NCBI GenBank assembly: GCA_023382655.1 | Contig: JAHDWK010000019.1 | Span: 62,001 to 126,000, forward strand | Origin: Anaerolineae bacterium | GTDB taxonomy: Bacteria; Chloroflexota; Anaerolineae; Promineifilales; Promineifilaceae | Length of the DNA stretch: 64,000 bases | Reading direction: 5' to 3' | Part shown: one piece after another, positions 54,798 through 62,965 of the stretch | How positions within the stretch are numbered: position 1 is the stretch's first letter | Layout: the number at the start of each line of letters is the position of its first letter | The notes under the pieces: model-generated | The model's database searches: none | What the model was told of the DNA's origin: nothing | Seen by the model: only the letters and a program-made list of their open reading frames with translations | Position numbers and translations under genes: made by a program

Positions 54798-56879
54798 ATG
54801 GAACGGAAAATCTACCTGGAAGACATACCGCTGGATGAGGCGTGGGCGGCCTGGCGGGGGGCGCTGGCAGCGGCTGGATTATGGCGGCCGTTGGGCGTGG
54901 AGAAGGTGTCGCTGGCGGAGGCTAACGGCCGTACCACCGCCACCGCCATCTGGGCCAGACTCTCCTCCCCCCACTACCACGCCAGCGCCATGGACGGCTT
55001 CGCCGTGCGCGCCCAGGACACCCACGCCGCCACCGAAACCAACCCCGTGCACCTGACATTGGTAGAAGATTTTGACTCCAACGCAGACTCCGGCCTTCAC
55101 CCCGCCAAAGCCGTCAATACCGGCCATCCCCTGCCCGCCTGGGCCAACAGCGTGGTGATGATCGAACACACGCAGCCCGTCGCCGATGAACACGGCCGTG
55201 CCGCCATTGAAATTCGCGCCTCCCTCCCACCCTGGCAGCATGTCCGCGCGATGGGTGAAGACATGGTGGCTACCGAACTGGTGCTGCCCGCCAACCATAC
55301 GCTGCGTCCGGTGGATTTGGGCGCACTGGCCGGGTCGGGGCACACGGCCGTGCCCGTTTACCGCCGCCCCCGTGTGGCCATCATCCCCACCGGCTCCGAA
55401 CTCATTACCGCCGAAGACGCCGCCCGCGACGGCGTTCGCCCCGGCCAGATCATCGAGTACAACAGCCTGGTGCTGGCGGCGCAGGTGGAAAATTGGGGCG
55501 GCCAACCCACCCGCTGGCCGATAGTGCCCGACGAATTTGAGACCATCCAAACGGCCGTGCGCGAAGCCGCCGCCAACCACGACCTCATCCTGCTCAACGC
55601 CGGCTCCTCCGCCGGTTCCGAAGATTACACCGCCCACGTGGTACAGTCGTTGGGTACCTTGCTCGTTCACGGCGTTGCCGTCCGGCCCGGCCATCCCGTC
55701 ATCCTGGGAATGATTGACACGGTGACAAGGTGGCAAGGTGACAAGGTGCAAGTCGATCACCCCCTCACCCTGTCACCCCCTCACCCTGTCACCCCTTCAC
55801 CCCCCCGTCCCATCCTTGGCGTGCCCGGCTACCCGGTCAGCGCGGCGCTGACGGGCGAGATTTTTGTGGAGCCGCTGCTGGCGCGGTGGCGGGGGCAGCC
55901 GCCATACCAGCCGCAGACCCTGACGGCCGTGCTCACCCGCAAAGTGGTCTCCCACACCGGCGATGATGATTTTGTGCGCGTGGCGGTGGGCAACGTGGGC
56001 GGGCGAACGCTGGCGACGCCCATCAGCCGGGGGGCGGGTGTCATCTCCTCGCTGGTGCGGGCCGATGGCATTGTACGCATTCCCCGGTTTAGCGAAGGGG
56101 CCGATGCGGGCACGGCCGTAACCGTCCACCTCTACCGTCCTGCCCACGAGATTGAAAACAGCATCCTGGTCATTGGCAGCCATGACCTGACGCTGGATTT
56201 GCTGGCCCAATTTCTGGCGGAACGCAGCAACCGCCGGTTGGTTTCCGCCAATGTGGGCAGCCTGGGGGGATTGGTGGCGCTGCGACGCAGCGAAGCCCAC
56301 CTGGCCGGTTCTCACCTGCTCGATCCAGAGACCGGGGAATATAACGTCAGCACCATTCGCCAATATTTGCCCGGCCAGGCCATCGTCCTGGTAACGTTGG
56401 TAGGCCGTGAACAGGGGTGGATCGTACCCAAAGGCAATCCCAAAGGTTTGAGCGGTTGGGCCGACGCCGCCCGCCCCGACGTGCAAATGGTGAACCGGCA
56501 GCGGGGAGCGGGCACGCGGGTGCTGCTGGATTATGAATTGGGCAAACTGGGGATTACGCCGGAGCAGGTAAGAGGGTACGGCCGTGAAGAATACACCCAT
56601 CTGGCCGTCGCCGCCGCTGTCGCTTCTGGCACGGCCGACGCCGGCTTGGGCATTCGCGCCGCCGCCCGCGCCCTGGAATTAGACTTCGTGCCCCTGGCGC
56701 ACGAGCAATACGACCTGGTGATCCCGCAAGTTTATTTTGAAAGCGACCTGTTACGGCCGTTGCTGGACTTACTACACGATGCGGATTTTCGCACGGCCGT
56801 GGCCGCCATGCCCGGTTATGACATCAGCCCCATGGGGCATACCCACCTTGTGGCACTGCCTCTCATGGACGATGCGTAG
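54798..56879 (+). CDS. moeA: Molybdopterin molybdenumtransferase fused to a PBP-like domain
   Basis: A 693-residue fusion. Residues about 1-435 are MoeA (LAEANGRTTATAIWA, YHASAMDGFAVRA, PTGSELI, NAGSSAGSEDYT and LGVPGYPVSAALTG), which inserts molybdate into adenylyl-molybdopterin. From about 455 a PBP-like domain (PF12727 style: LVIGSHDLTLDLLAQFLAER, GSLGGLVAL, NRQRGAGTRVLLDYEL) could bind molybdate or a ligand. The usually short loop between HPVILG and GVPGYP is lengthened by about 33 residues made by a word-hairpin (55715-55800). The frame is open from 54672, but MERKIYLED is the natural start. Confidence 0.9.
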   Translation: MERKIYLEDIPLDEAWAAWRGALAAAGLWRPLGVEKVSLAEANGRTTATAIWARLSSPHYHASAMDGFAVRAQDTHAATETNPVHLTLVEDFDSNADSGLHPAKAVNTGHPLPAWANSVVMIEHTQPVADEHGRAAIEIRASLPPWQHVRAMGEDMVATELVLPANHTLRPVDLGALAGSGHTAVPVYRRPRVAIIPTGSELITAEDAARDGVRPGQIIEYNSLVLAAQVENWGGQPTRWPIVPDEFETIQTAVREAAANHDLILLNAGSSAGSEDYTAHVVQSLGTLLVHGVAVRPGHPVILGMIDTVTRWQGDKVQVDHPLTLSPPHPVTPSPPRPILGVPGYPVSAALTGEIFVEPLLARWRGQPPYQPQTLTAVLTRKVVSHTGDDDFVRVAVGNVGGRTLATPISRGAGVISSLVRADGIVRIPRFSEGADAGTAVTVHLYRPAHEIENSILVIGSHDLTLDLLAQFLAERSNRRLVSANVGSLGGLVALRRSEAHLAGSHLLDPETGEYNVSTIRQYLPGQAIVLVTLVGREQGWIVPKGNPKGLSGWADAARPDVQMVNRQRGAGTRVLLDYELGKLGITPEQVRGYGREEYTHLAVAAAVASGTADAGLGIRAAARALELDFVPLAHEQYDLVIPQVYFESDLLRPLLDLLHDADFRTAVAAMPGYDISPMGHTHLVALPLMDDA
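55715..55800. repeat. Word-hairpin inserted in frame within moeA
   Basis: GGTGACAAGGTGGCAAGGTG-type words (55715-55748) are followed by repeated CACCCTGTCACCCCCT words (55757-55800). It encodes a low-complexity stretch (TVTRWQGDKV, then PLTLSPPHPVTPSPP) where MoeA proteins have a short turn. It is the same kind of element as the intergenic word-hairpins. Confidence 0.7.
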
Positions 56880-56951
56880 CCGGGGCCACGGGCCAGATGG
56901 ACGTGTGGCAGACGCGAATGGCGCGAAGGTTTTTCGATTACCAATTACCTG

Positions 56952-57650
56952 TCACACCTCCAGATACTCCCTTATACCGCGCAGGATATCCACGGCACGG
57001 GCAATGCGCTGGCGGTTTTCGGGTTTGTTGGGCCACAAGCTGGCCCCAGATGGGTGCGGCAGGGGGACGATGAAACGGCCGTGCCCCACCCCCGCTTCTA
57101 AAAATGACCCCACCTGTTCACTGCCCAACGGCACGGCCGTAGCCAGATCAAAATTGAGCGGGTTGGTCAGTGATTCGGGGGGAAAGTAAACGGCCGTGCC
57201 GATCACCTCTTCCAGGCGCGTCGTGGTGGGGTAGACCAGCTTGATCGCCAGCCCACCCACCAGGATGATGAGACGGGGATTGACGAGGGCGATCTCCCGC
57301 TCCAGAAAGGGGCGGCACAGGGCTTGTTCGGTTTTGGAAGGGACACGGTCGCCTTTGCCGTTGGCCGATTTACCGGGGTAACATTTGGTCACGGCCGTCA
57401 TATACTGTTCCGCGCGAAACGTTTCCTCGTCCCAACCGGCCTCCCCTAACCATTGGAACAGGCGACGCCCACTACCGGCATTGAACGGCCGTTTCACTTG
57501 CGCTTCCGTCACGCCCGGCGCTTGCCCAATCAGCATCACCCGGCGCACCGAGCCACTGCTAAACACCGCCCCTGGCGCAATGTCAAACCCGGCCTCCAGA
57601 CAGCGCCGGCAGGCGCGCATCTCAGTGTGTAACGATGCCAGAGAGTCCAT
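56952..57650 (-). CDS. Uracil-DNA glycosylase superfamily protein (family 4-like)
   Basis: A 232-residue DNA-repair enzyme that removes uracil. Motif A is GQAPG (42-46) and motif C is HPSG (PLPHPSGAS). Four cysteines, Cys14 and Cys17 (CRRC), Cys90 (TKCYP) and Cys112 (LCRPF), fit the [4Fe-4S] cluster of family 4/5 enzymes. The frame is open to 57695, but family alignment starts at MDSLASLHTEM (57650). It shares a word-hairpin with the downstream end of pepF. Confidence 0.85.
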   Translation of the reverse strand: MDSLASLHTEMRACRRCLEAGFDIAPGAVFSSGSVRRVMLIGQAPGVTEAQVKRPFNAGSGRRLFQWLGEAGWDEETFRAEQYMTAVTKCYPGKSANGKGDRVPSKTEQALCRPFLEREIALVNPRLIILVGGLAIKLVYPTTTRLEEVIGTAVYFPPESLTNPLNFDLATAVPLGSEQVGSFLEAGVGHGRFIVPLPHPSGASLWPNKPENRQRIARAVDILRGIREYLEV

Positions 57651-57657
57651 CGTGAAT

Positions 57658-57700
57658 AGATATTGAGATATTGGAGCAATATCCCAATATCTCAATATCT
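57658..57700. terminator. 17-bp perfect word-hairpin (AGATATTGAGATATTGG)
   Basis: Arms 57658-57674 and 57684-57700 are exact complements with a 9-base loop. The word ATATTG/AGATATT is reiterated within each arm. It sits between the pepF stop and the glycosylase start. Confidence 0.7.
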
Positions 57701-57703
57701 TAA

Positions 57704-59503
57704 TTACCCAATTGTCAATTGCTCAAAGCGGTCTACATCGGCGCGCAGTACATCCAGGCTGGCCTGCCAGAACGCCTTTTGGCGAATGTCCAGACCAAAA
57801 CGGGCGGCCAGATCGGCGGCATCACCCAGGCCGGTGGCGGAGAGCAGCTCATCATACCCCGCGCGGAAACCGTCGGGGTTGGCCTGGTATTGGGCATACA
57901 GCCCCAGGCCAAAAAGCAGGCCAAAGATGTAGGGGAAGTTATAGTAGGTGGCGATGTAATAATGAGGCACATACGCCCAGCGGTACGGATGGAAATGGTC
58001 AGGGTGAATGGCGTCGCCGCGTGTTTCTTTTTGCGCGGCCACTTCCAGCGCGCAGAATTCGGCAGCGGACAGGTCACGCTGTGCCCGCTTTTCAAAGACG
58101 GATTGTTCAAAAAGGAAGTTACTGGTCGCACCCAAGACAACACGGGTGGCATATTCCAGCAGGCCATCCAGGATGATGATCTGGTCTTGGGGCACGGCCG
58201 TTTGCAGCGCCGCATTTTCTACGATTTTCTGGCAAAAGGTACTGGCTGTTTCGGCCAGCGTCATGGGCATATACTTTTGCAGCGGGGTGCGCTGCGCCAG
58301 CGCTAGATTGTGGTAAGCGTGGCCTAATTCATGCGCCAGGGTGCCCACACTGTTAAAGTTGGATTCAAAATTTAGCAGAATGCGCGATTCATCATCCCGC
58401 AGTGACATGCAAAACGCACCGCCGCTCTTGCCGGCGCGGGGTTCGGCGTCAATCCAGTTTTCGCTAAAAGCACGCTGCGCCAACTGCGCCATTTGCGTCG
58501 AGTAAGAAGCAAACTGGTGGGTGACAAATTCGGTGGCATCCGCATAGGTGTAACTCTGGCTGCCCTGACCAAGCGGCGCTAACTGGTCATACCAGGCCAA
58601 CACCGGCAACCCCATCAGCCGCGCGCGTGCCTTCAGGTAGCGTTGGAAGTGGGGGAAAGCGTCCCGGCAGGCAGCCATCATGGCATCCAGTGTGGGGCGA
58701 TCCAGGGCATTATCGAAGAGGGCCATATCCAGCGGCGATTCCCAACCCCGGCGGCGGCAGAGGGTGAGCGTTTCCCCCTTGATGGCGTTGAGGGCGGCAG
58801 CCAGGGGGACGGATGCCTCTTCCAAAGTGTGTAAGACAGCCAGATGCGCCCGTTCGCGCACGTCTCGTTCGGGGCGGAATGCCAGATTTTGGGCAGCCGT
58901 GAGCGGTACTGTTTGTGTTTCGCCATCCAGTTCCAGCGTTACTGTGAGTTGGGAGGTGAAGTCGTTGAACAGGCGCTGCCAGCTTGAGGAGCCAGTCAGT
59001 CCCAATTCGCTGGCGAGGTCTTCTTCGGTGGGGCGCATGAGGTGCAGTGCCCCCTGGCGCGCTTTGTGCAGCACATAGGTATGTTCGGCCGCCAGTGGAG
59101 AATAGGCGATCAGGCCATCTACATCTTGGGAACCAATCCAGGCGGTGAAGCGGGTGCCTAACAATTCCAATTTGGAAAGGTAGGGCTGCAATTCGCTGAA
59201 ACGTGCCTGGGCTGTTTCGTTGCGGGAGTCGGTGGTGAGGAAGGCAAAGAGGTAGGAGCGCATAGTGTTGACGGCCGTTAATGTTTCATTCATCGCCCCG
59301 ACGATGGCGTCAAATTTGCTTACTGTGGTTTCGTCGAGAGGGGATGTTTCCACCCGATTGATGCCGTGCGTGTCAAATAAGGCAACCAGATCGGTAATCG
59401 CCTGCATCAAGGATTGAAAGGCGGCTAAAAACTCAGCGGACTCCAGACCGGGATAAACGGTTTGTGTATCCCAATGGGGTAATACATCTTGCGGTTTGCT
59501 CAT
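57704..59503 (-). CDS. pepF: M3-family oligoendopeptidase F
   Basis: A 599-residue zinc metallopeptidase that degrades short peptides in the cytoplasm. The zinc motif is HELGH (His391, Glu392, His395), with the typical LFEQSVFEKRA and FHPYRWAYVPHYY segments near the C-terminus and DMALFDNALDRPTLDAMM in the middle. GGAGG lies 7 bases before the ATG at 59503 (another ATG lies one codon earlier); the frame is open to 59569. No partner gene. Confidence 0.92.
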   Translation of the reverse strand: MSKPQDVLPHWDTQTVYPGLESAEFLAAFQSLMQAITDLVALFDTHGINRVETSPLDETTVSKFDAIVGAMNETLTAVNTMRSYLFAFLTTDSRNETAQARFSELQPYLSKLELLGTRFTAWIGSQDVDGLIAYSPLAAEHTYVLHKARQGALHLMRPTEEDLASELGLTGSSSWQRLFNDFTSQLTVTLELDGETQTVPLTAAQNLAFRPERDVRERAHLAVLHTLEEASVPLAAALNAIKGETLTLCRRRGWESPLDMALFDNALDRPTLDAMMAACRDAFPHFQRYLKARARLMGLPVLAWYDQLAPLGQGSQSYTYADATEFVTHQFASYSTQMAQLAQRAFSENWIDAEPRAGKSGGAFCMSLRDDESRILLNFESNFNSVGTLAHELGHAYHNLALAQRTPLQKYMPMTLAETASTFCQKIVENAALQTAVPQDQIIILDGLLEYATRVVLGATSNFLFEQSVFEKRAQRDLSAAEFCALEVAAQKETRGDAIHPDHFHPYRWAYVPHYYIATYYNFPYIFGLLFGLGLYAQYQANPDGFRAGYDELLSATGLGDAADLAARFGLDIRQKAFWQASLDVLRADVDRFEQLTIG

Positions 59504-59674
59504 CATAACCTCCAATGAAGAACAGTGAAATCTGGCGACATCCCGGCTGTGGCCTGGACGCCTATGCAAACAAGTCTAGCAATGAATGGCCGATGGGCAA
59601 GTTGGGGCAATTGCCGCTATGATTGACAGAAGCGTTGTAATAGATAGAAATAAAATGGCAGGGAAGAATTTGTA

Positions 59675-60061
59675 ATGATGGCAGCAAAAAATATGGGGCA
59701 ACTGGTATTGATAATTGATGATGAAGAAGCCGTGCGAGAAGCAGTTTCCGATATTTTGGGATTTGCCGGGGTAAAGGTGTTGACGGCCGTGGACGGCGAC
59801 ATGGGTATTGATTTATTCAAAACCCATCAACACGACATTGCTCTGGTGCTGCTCGACCTTTCCATGCCTGGCTTGAATGGCGCTGACACATTCCAGGAAT
59901 TACGCAAAATTGATCCCAGCGTCAAGGTTATCCTTTCCTCAGGATATGATGAAGCTGAAGCCACGCGCCATTTCGTGGGGCAGGGCTTAGCTGGTTTTCT
60001 GCAAAAACCTTATAATATGAAGGTATTAGTGCATAAAGTAGAGGAGTATTTGGGACGGTGA
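59675..60061 (+). CDS. Single-domain response regulator (CheY-like)
   Basis: A 128-residue receiver with Asp15-Asp16 (LIIDDEE), phospho-acceptor Asp61 (VLLDLSMPGLNG), Ser88/Ser89 (ILSSGY) and Lys111 (LQKPYN). The IDDEEAVREAV style resembles receivers found with hybrid histidine kinases. No kinase or output domain is adjacent. It is convergent with trmB. Confidence 0.9.
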   Translation: MMAAKNMGQLVLIIDDEEAVREAVSDILGFAGVKVLTAVDGDMGIDLFKTHQHDIALVLLDLSMPGLNGADTFQELRKIDPSVKVILSSGYDEAEATRHFVGQGLAGFLQKPYNMKVLVHKVEEYLGR

Positions 60062-60088
60062 TTCCGTAATTCGTCATTCGTTATTCGA

Positions 60089-61123
60089 TCATGGCTTACG
60101 GGTCACAGATGACGGGTCTAATGAGTAGGGCAAATTGTGGTGGCTGACGGCCGTGTCTATATGCAGCGTCATCAGCCAACGGGCCAGGCAGGCTATCGCC
60201 AGTTGCACACCAGGGGTCGGTCGGGGAAAACCCATTTCGGACAAACCAATTAAATAGTGACCATCAGCGCGCTGCTTGAGGAGAAGGCCCACCCGCTGCG
60301 AAATTGGCTCTTCGTTGATGTATGCCTCTACCAGCAGCAAATGTTCCTGCTGCGATTTGAAGAGCATAGGCAGCCGAATGTGGATTTCACCAGCGGTGTC
60401 ATGCAGCGGCGTGAACCGGTCGGCAATTTCGGGCAGGCTGAGCGGGGAATGCAAAATGGCATGAGGCATGGGGGTCTCCTGGGGGATGGGGAATTCGTGG
60501 GCCGCCGGTGTGTCGTTGCGCTGCCAGGTGAAGTAATGGCAGGTGGCCCCGGCAGCCAGGGCCAGTTGTTCGTATTTGGTGCGGACACGGCCGTTCGGCA
60601 GACGGCCGTCCACTTCCGTCACAAATGGCGTTTCATACACGCTTTCAAAATGGAGCGATTGGGCCAGGTCGGTGGCAATAGCGTGGGCATAGTCGGCCAC
60701 ATCGGTAGCGATGTGCAGCCGCCCACCGGCGGGCAGTCGCGCCGCCAACAGCGCCAGGAAGCGGGGGTTGATCAGGCGGCGGTGGGTTTGTTTGCCTTTG
60801 GGCCAGGGGTCGGGGAAGTTGATGAACACCTCACTCACCACACCGGGCGCGCAGCAGGCCCACAACAGGTATTCGGCGGAGGCTTGCAGGACACGGCCGT
60901 TGCTCACCCCCGCTGTCTGCAACTTTTTCAGCCCCCGCCGGATGGCGGGACGGGCGATTTCCACGCCCAACACATTGGCCTCCGGCCGCTGCTGCGCCAA
61001 CTCGGCCAGGAAGTGCCCGCCGCCAAACCCAATTTCGACGAGGAGAGGGGCGGTGCGGTGATACACGGCCGTCCAATCCACCGGCCACGCCAGCTCCCTG
61101 GCGTACAGTTCAAAGTTCGTCAA
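60089..61123 (-). CDS. trmB: tRNA (guanine-N7-)-methyltransferase with C-terminal extension
   Basis: A 344-residue protein. Residues 1-215 form TrmB, which makes m7G46 in tRNA: SAM motif LVEIGFGGGHFL, GVEIARPAIRRG and the signature INFPDPWPKGKQTHRRL. Residues about 218-344 add a domain seen in some long TrmB proteins, as in Aquifex, with no assigned motif (LSLPEIADRFTPLHDTAGEIHIRL). The N-terminus is short, starting directly before the fold. It is divergent from the HNH gene across a 270-bp leader. Confidence 0.9.
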   Translation of the reverse strand: MTNFELYARELAWPVDWTAVYHRTAPLLVEIGFGGGHFLAELAQQRPEANVLGVEIARPAIRRGLKKLQTAGVSNGRVLQASAEYLLWACCAPGVVSEVFINFPDPWPKGKQTHRRLINPRFLALLAARLPAGGRLHIATDVADYAHAIATDLAQSLHFESVYETPFVTEVDGRLPNGRVRTKYEQLALAAGATCHYFTWQRNDTPAAHEFPIPQETPMPHAILHSPLSLPEIADRFTPLHDTAGEIHIRLPMLFKSQQEHLLLVEAYINEEPISQRVGLLLKQRADGHYLIGLSEMGFPRPTPGVQLAIACLARWLMTLHIDTAVSHHNLPYSLDPSSVTRKP

Positions 61124-61191
61124 ATCACTTCTCCGCTTTCAACATTTTTGCATCTCTACCTTCTCATCTTTTTGCAGGTTTGGCAACAGCC

Positions 61192-61253
61192 ATTGCCGGG
61201 TAGGCGGCCGTGACCGGGTGATTACCCGGCAATAATAGACAGGGTAATCACCC
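61192..61253. promoter_or_regulatory. Two overlapping, mutually exclusive hairpins
   Basis: ATTGCCGGGTA (61192-61202) pairs with 61223-61233, and GGGTGATTACCC (61216-61227) pairs with 61242-61253. The middle segment cannot serve both, so the two stems are alternatives, as in attenuators. They lie in the divergent gap between trmB and the HNH gene. No ligand-binding motif was recognised. Confidence 0.5.
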
Positions 61254-61280
61254 AAAACCAATGGTTGCCCTCTTACAATG

Positions 61281-61313
61281 GCAGGGTATCATTCTCGATA
61301 GAGAAAACCCTGC
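61281..61313. promoter_or_regulatory. Nested hairpin downstream of a -10-like box
   Basis: GCAGGGT (61281-61287) pairs with ACCCTGC (61307-61313), with an inner TTCTC/GAGAA stem. TACAAT at 61274-61279 could be the -10 of the HNH gene, which would put the hairpin in its 5' leader. Confidence 0.4.
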
Positions 61314-61393
61314 AATCGGTGCAAGGTAATAAATAGTTAGTCCGCTCAAACGAGTCACGGTCAATAATTCGTTACTGATTTCTTAAATAAGCC

Positions 61394-62140
61394 ATGGAAA
61401 CCAAACCAAAAAAACTAACAGGAAAATATCTTAACGATCTGTGGGGAGTTGGGGCGAAACATGCCTTATACCGAGAAGATGGGAAGTGGTATCACCAACT
61501 TACGGAATTTCCTGGGGCACTGTTCGACGCTAATGGATATGTTGTCTTCGAAACAGAGAGGGATTATTGGGAATCACCTTACTTGCAAATCCAGCAAGAT
61601 TTGCACATATCCGACGGTATTTCATCCATGCCAAACTATATACGGGTTACTGAAAAGGGGCATTTGCAAGCCTTCAGCAATAAAATTAAGGAAACCGCTG
61701 AAGATAGTGCAAAGTATCAAACGGGCAAAAGCAAGGATCAAGAACCTCGCGCTTTGAAAGCACCTATAGCCAATGATATGCCTGAGGACAATCAAGAAAC
61801 AGAACGAGTCTTAAGTCAGAGTTACCGAATTCTTCGAGACACTAAAGTTTCCAGATGGGTGAAATACGTTCACGGATATAAATGCCAACTATGTGGAGAT
61901 ACCATTAAATTGAACAACGGAGAATTTTATGCAGAAGCACATCATATACAACCACTGGGCAAACGCCACAATGGACCAGATATTGTGGAAAATGTCATTT
62001 GTGTGTGCCCAAAGCATCATGTGCTTTTAGATTATGGGGTAATTTATTTGGATAAATCTCAACTTATTATGATTTCCGGACACGATATTAGTGATGTTTA
62101 TATTGCGTATCACAACACTAAAATTTTTGGCCAATCGTAG
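61394..62140 (+). CDS. HNH endonuclease
   Basis: A 248-residue protein whose C-terminal domain is a zinc-stabilised HNH nuclease: C164-x2-C167 (CQLCGD), AEAHHIQPLG (His183-184), IVENVICVCPKHH (Asn200, Cys205, His208-209). The N-terminal part (GVGAKHALYREDGKWYHQL to NYIRV, about 18-85) recurs in restriction-like HNH proteins and probably recognises DNA. No methylase is adjacent. The gene is AT-rich, has no Shine-Dalgarno and no ACGGCCGT site, which suggests transfer. Confidence 0.82.
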   Translation: METKPKKLTGKYLNDLWGVGAKHALYREDGKWYHQLTEFPGALFDANGYVVFETERDYWESPYLQIQQDLHISDGISSMPNYIRVTEKGHLQAFSNKIKETAEDSAKYQTGKSKDQEPRALKAPIANDMPEDNQETERVLSQSYRILRDTKVSRWVKYVHGYKCQLCGDTIKLNNGEFYAEAHHIQPLGKRHNGPDIVENVICVCPKHHVLLDYGVIYLDKSQLIMISGHDISDVYIAYHNTKIFGQS

Positions 62141-62218
62141 CAAGGCGGGCTAACTCGACCGTTAGGCCATGATTTTTACGGCCGTGCCCCCTCACAGCCA
62201 CACTTCCCCCAACCATTC

Positions 62219-62345
62219 TTACACCCACGTACACAGGGTTTGCAAATACGCCGCCGAGCCGTCGCGGAGCCAGACGTCCAGTTGGGTGACTTCTTTCAAC
62301 TGCTGTCCACGCTGGCGAGGCACCACCAGGTAGTGGCATTTCAGT
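62219..62345 (-). pseudogene. Duplicated 3' end of the UDP-sugar pyrophosphorylase gene
   Basis: The minus strand encodes [19 protein letters not shown], then [22 protein letters not shown] and a TAA at 62219-62221. This nearly repeats the last 40 residues of the gene at 62966-64000 but has no upstream part. It is a stranded partial duplication; the HicBA pair now lies between copy and original. The rest of the 404-bp gap (62141-62544) has two ACGGCCGT sites and a CTAAC-N6-GTTAG palindrome near 62151. Confidence 0.75.
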
Positions 62346-62515
62346 TATGACACCAGACCACTAGCGCGGAATTACTTGAACTTTTACGGCCGTTAGACTA
62401 ACGTGTGGCGCAATGATAACCGGAACGATAACATGACAGAATCAGCCGGGTTGCCAACTACCTGTCAAAGAGCAAGATTCCTTGTGGAAGAGTTCTCGAA
62501 ACGACGTGTAGCGTG

Positions 62516-62524
62516 TGTTACAAT
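62516..62524 (+). promoter_or_regulatory. Extended -10 promoter of hicBA
   Basis: TGTTACAAT matches an extended -10, 20 bp before the hicB ATG, with AGGAG between. No good -35 is seen. Confidence 0.5.
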
Positions 62525-62544
62525 GGGGCATCAGGAGCAAAAAT

Positions 62545-62769
62545 ATGACCTATAAAGCCACAATTATTATTGAAAAAGATGAACATGGGTATTATGCCTA
62601 TGCCCCAGAACTGACAGGCTGCCAGACAGAAGGAAATTCCCTGGACGAGGTAATGGTCAACATTCAAGAGGCCGTTGAACTGTATTTAGAGACCATGACC
62701 GAAGATGAAATCAGGCAAACCCTCAGCAGTTCAGTGCTCACCACAACCCTGGAGATAGCCGTTGCCTAA
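62545..62769 (+). CDS. hicB: HicB-type antitoxin
   Basis: A 74-residue HicB protein: KATIIIEKDEHGYYAYAPELTGCQTEGNSLDEVMVNIQEAVELYLE, the family's fold without a DNA-binding extension. AGGAG lies before the ATG at 62545; an upstream start at 62515 would precede the promoter box. It should neutralise the HicA toxin, whose TTG start lies inside its last codons. It is not a copy of the HicB at 23224. Confidence 0.87.
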   Translation: MTYKATIIIEKDEHGYYAYAPELTGCQTEGNSLDEVMVNIQEAVELYLETMTEDEIRQTLSSSVLTTTLEIAVA

Positions 62770-62962
62770 ACAACCACGCCTCACAGCCAAAGAAGCCGAA
62801 GCTTTGCTGCTTGAAGCGGGTTTTACGTTGGTGCGCACAAAAGGCAGCCATCACATCTATATGAGAAATACAAGCAGGGTCGTCGTTCCTTTTCATAGCG
62901 GCAAAGTCTTGCATCCAAAAATCGTTAAACAAGTTTTCCAGGCAATTGAAACGAACGAATAA
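62762..62962 (+). CDS. hicA: HicA-type mRNA interferase toxin
   Basis: A 66-residue HicA protein with a TTG start overlapping hicB by 8 bp. LTAKEAEALLLEAGFTLVRTKGSHHIY carries the catalytic His, and VVVPFHSGKVLHPKIVKQV ends the fold. A TTG start after an overlapping stop keeps toxin translation low relative to antitoxin. It is convergent with the UDP-sugar gene, with 3 bp between stops. Confidence 0.87.
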   Translation: MPKQPRLTAKEAEALLLEAGFTLVRTKGSHHIYMRNTSRVVVPFHSGKVLHPKIVKQVFQAIETNE

Positions 62963-62965
62963 TTT

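Noticed and set aside
60257-61213. 318-codon plus-strand frame opposite trmB
   Set aside because: trmB has diagnostic motifs on the other strand; this frame has no domain and biased composition.
62148-62168. CTAAC-N6-GTTAG palindrome after the HNH gene, considered as an attC site
   Set aside because: It has the end motifs but no internal stem or spacer. Pairing it with the GTTAGAC near 62388 would make a site too long for attC. At most it is a deleted attC.
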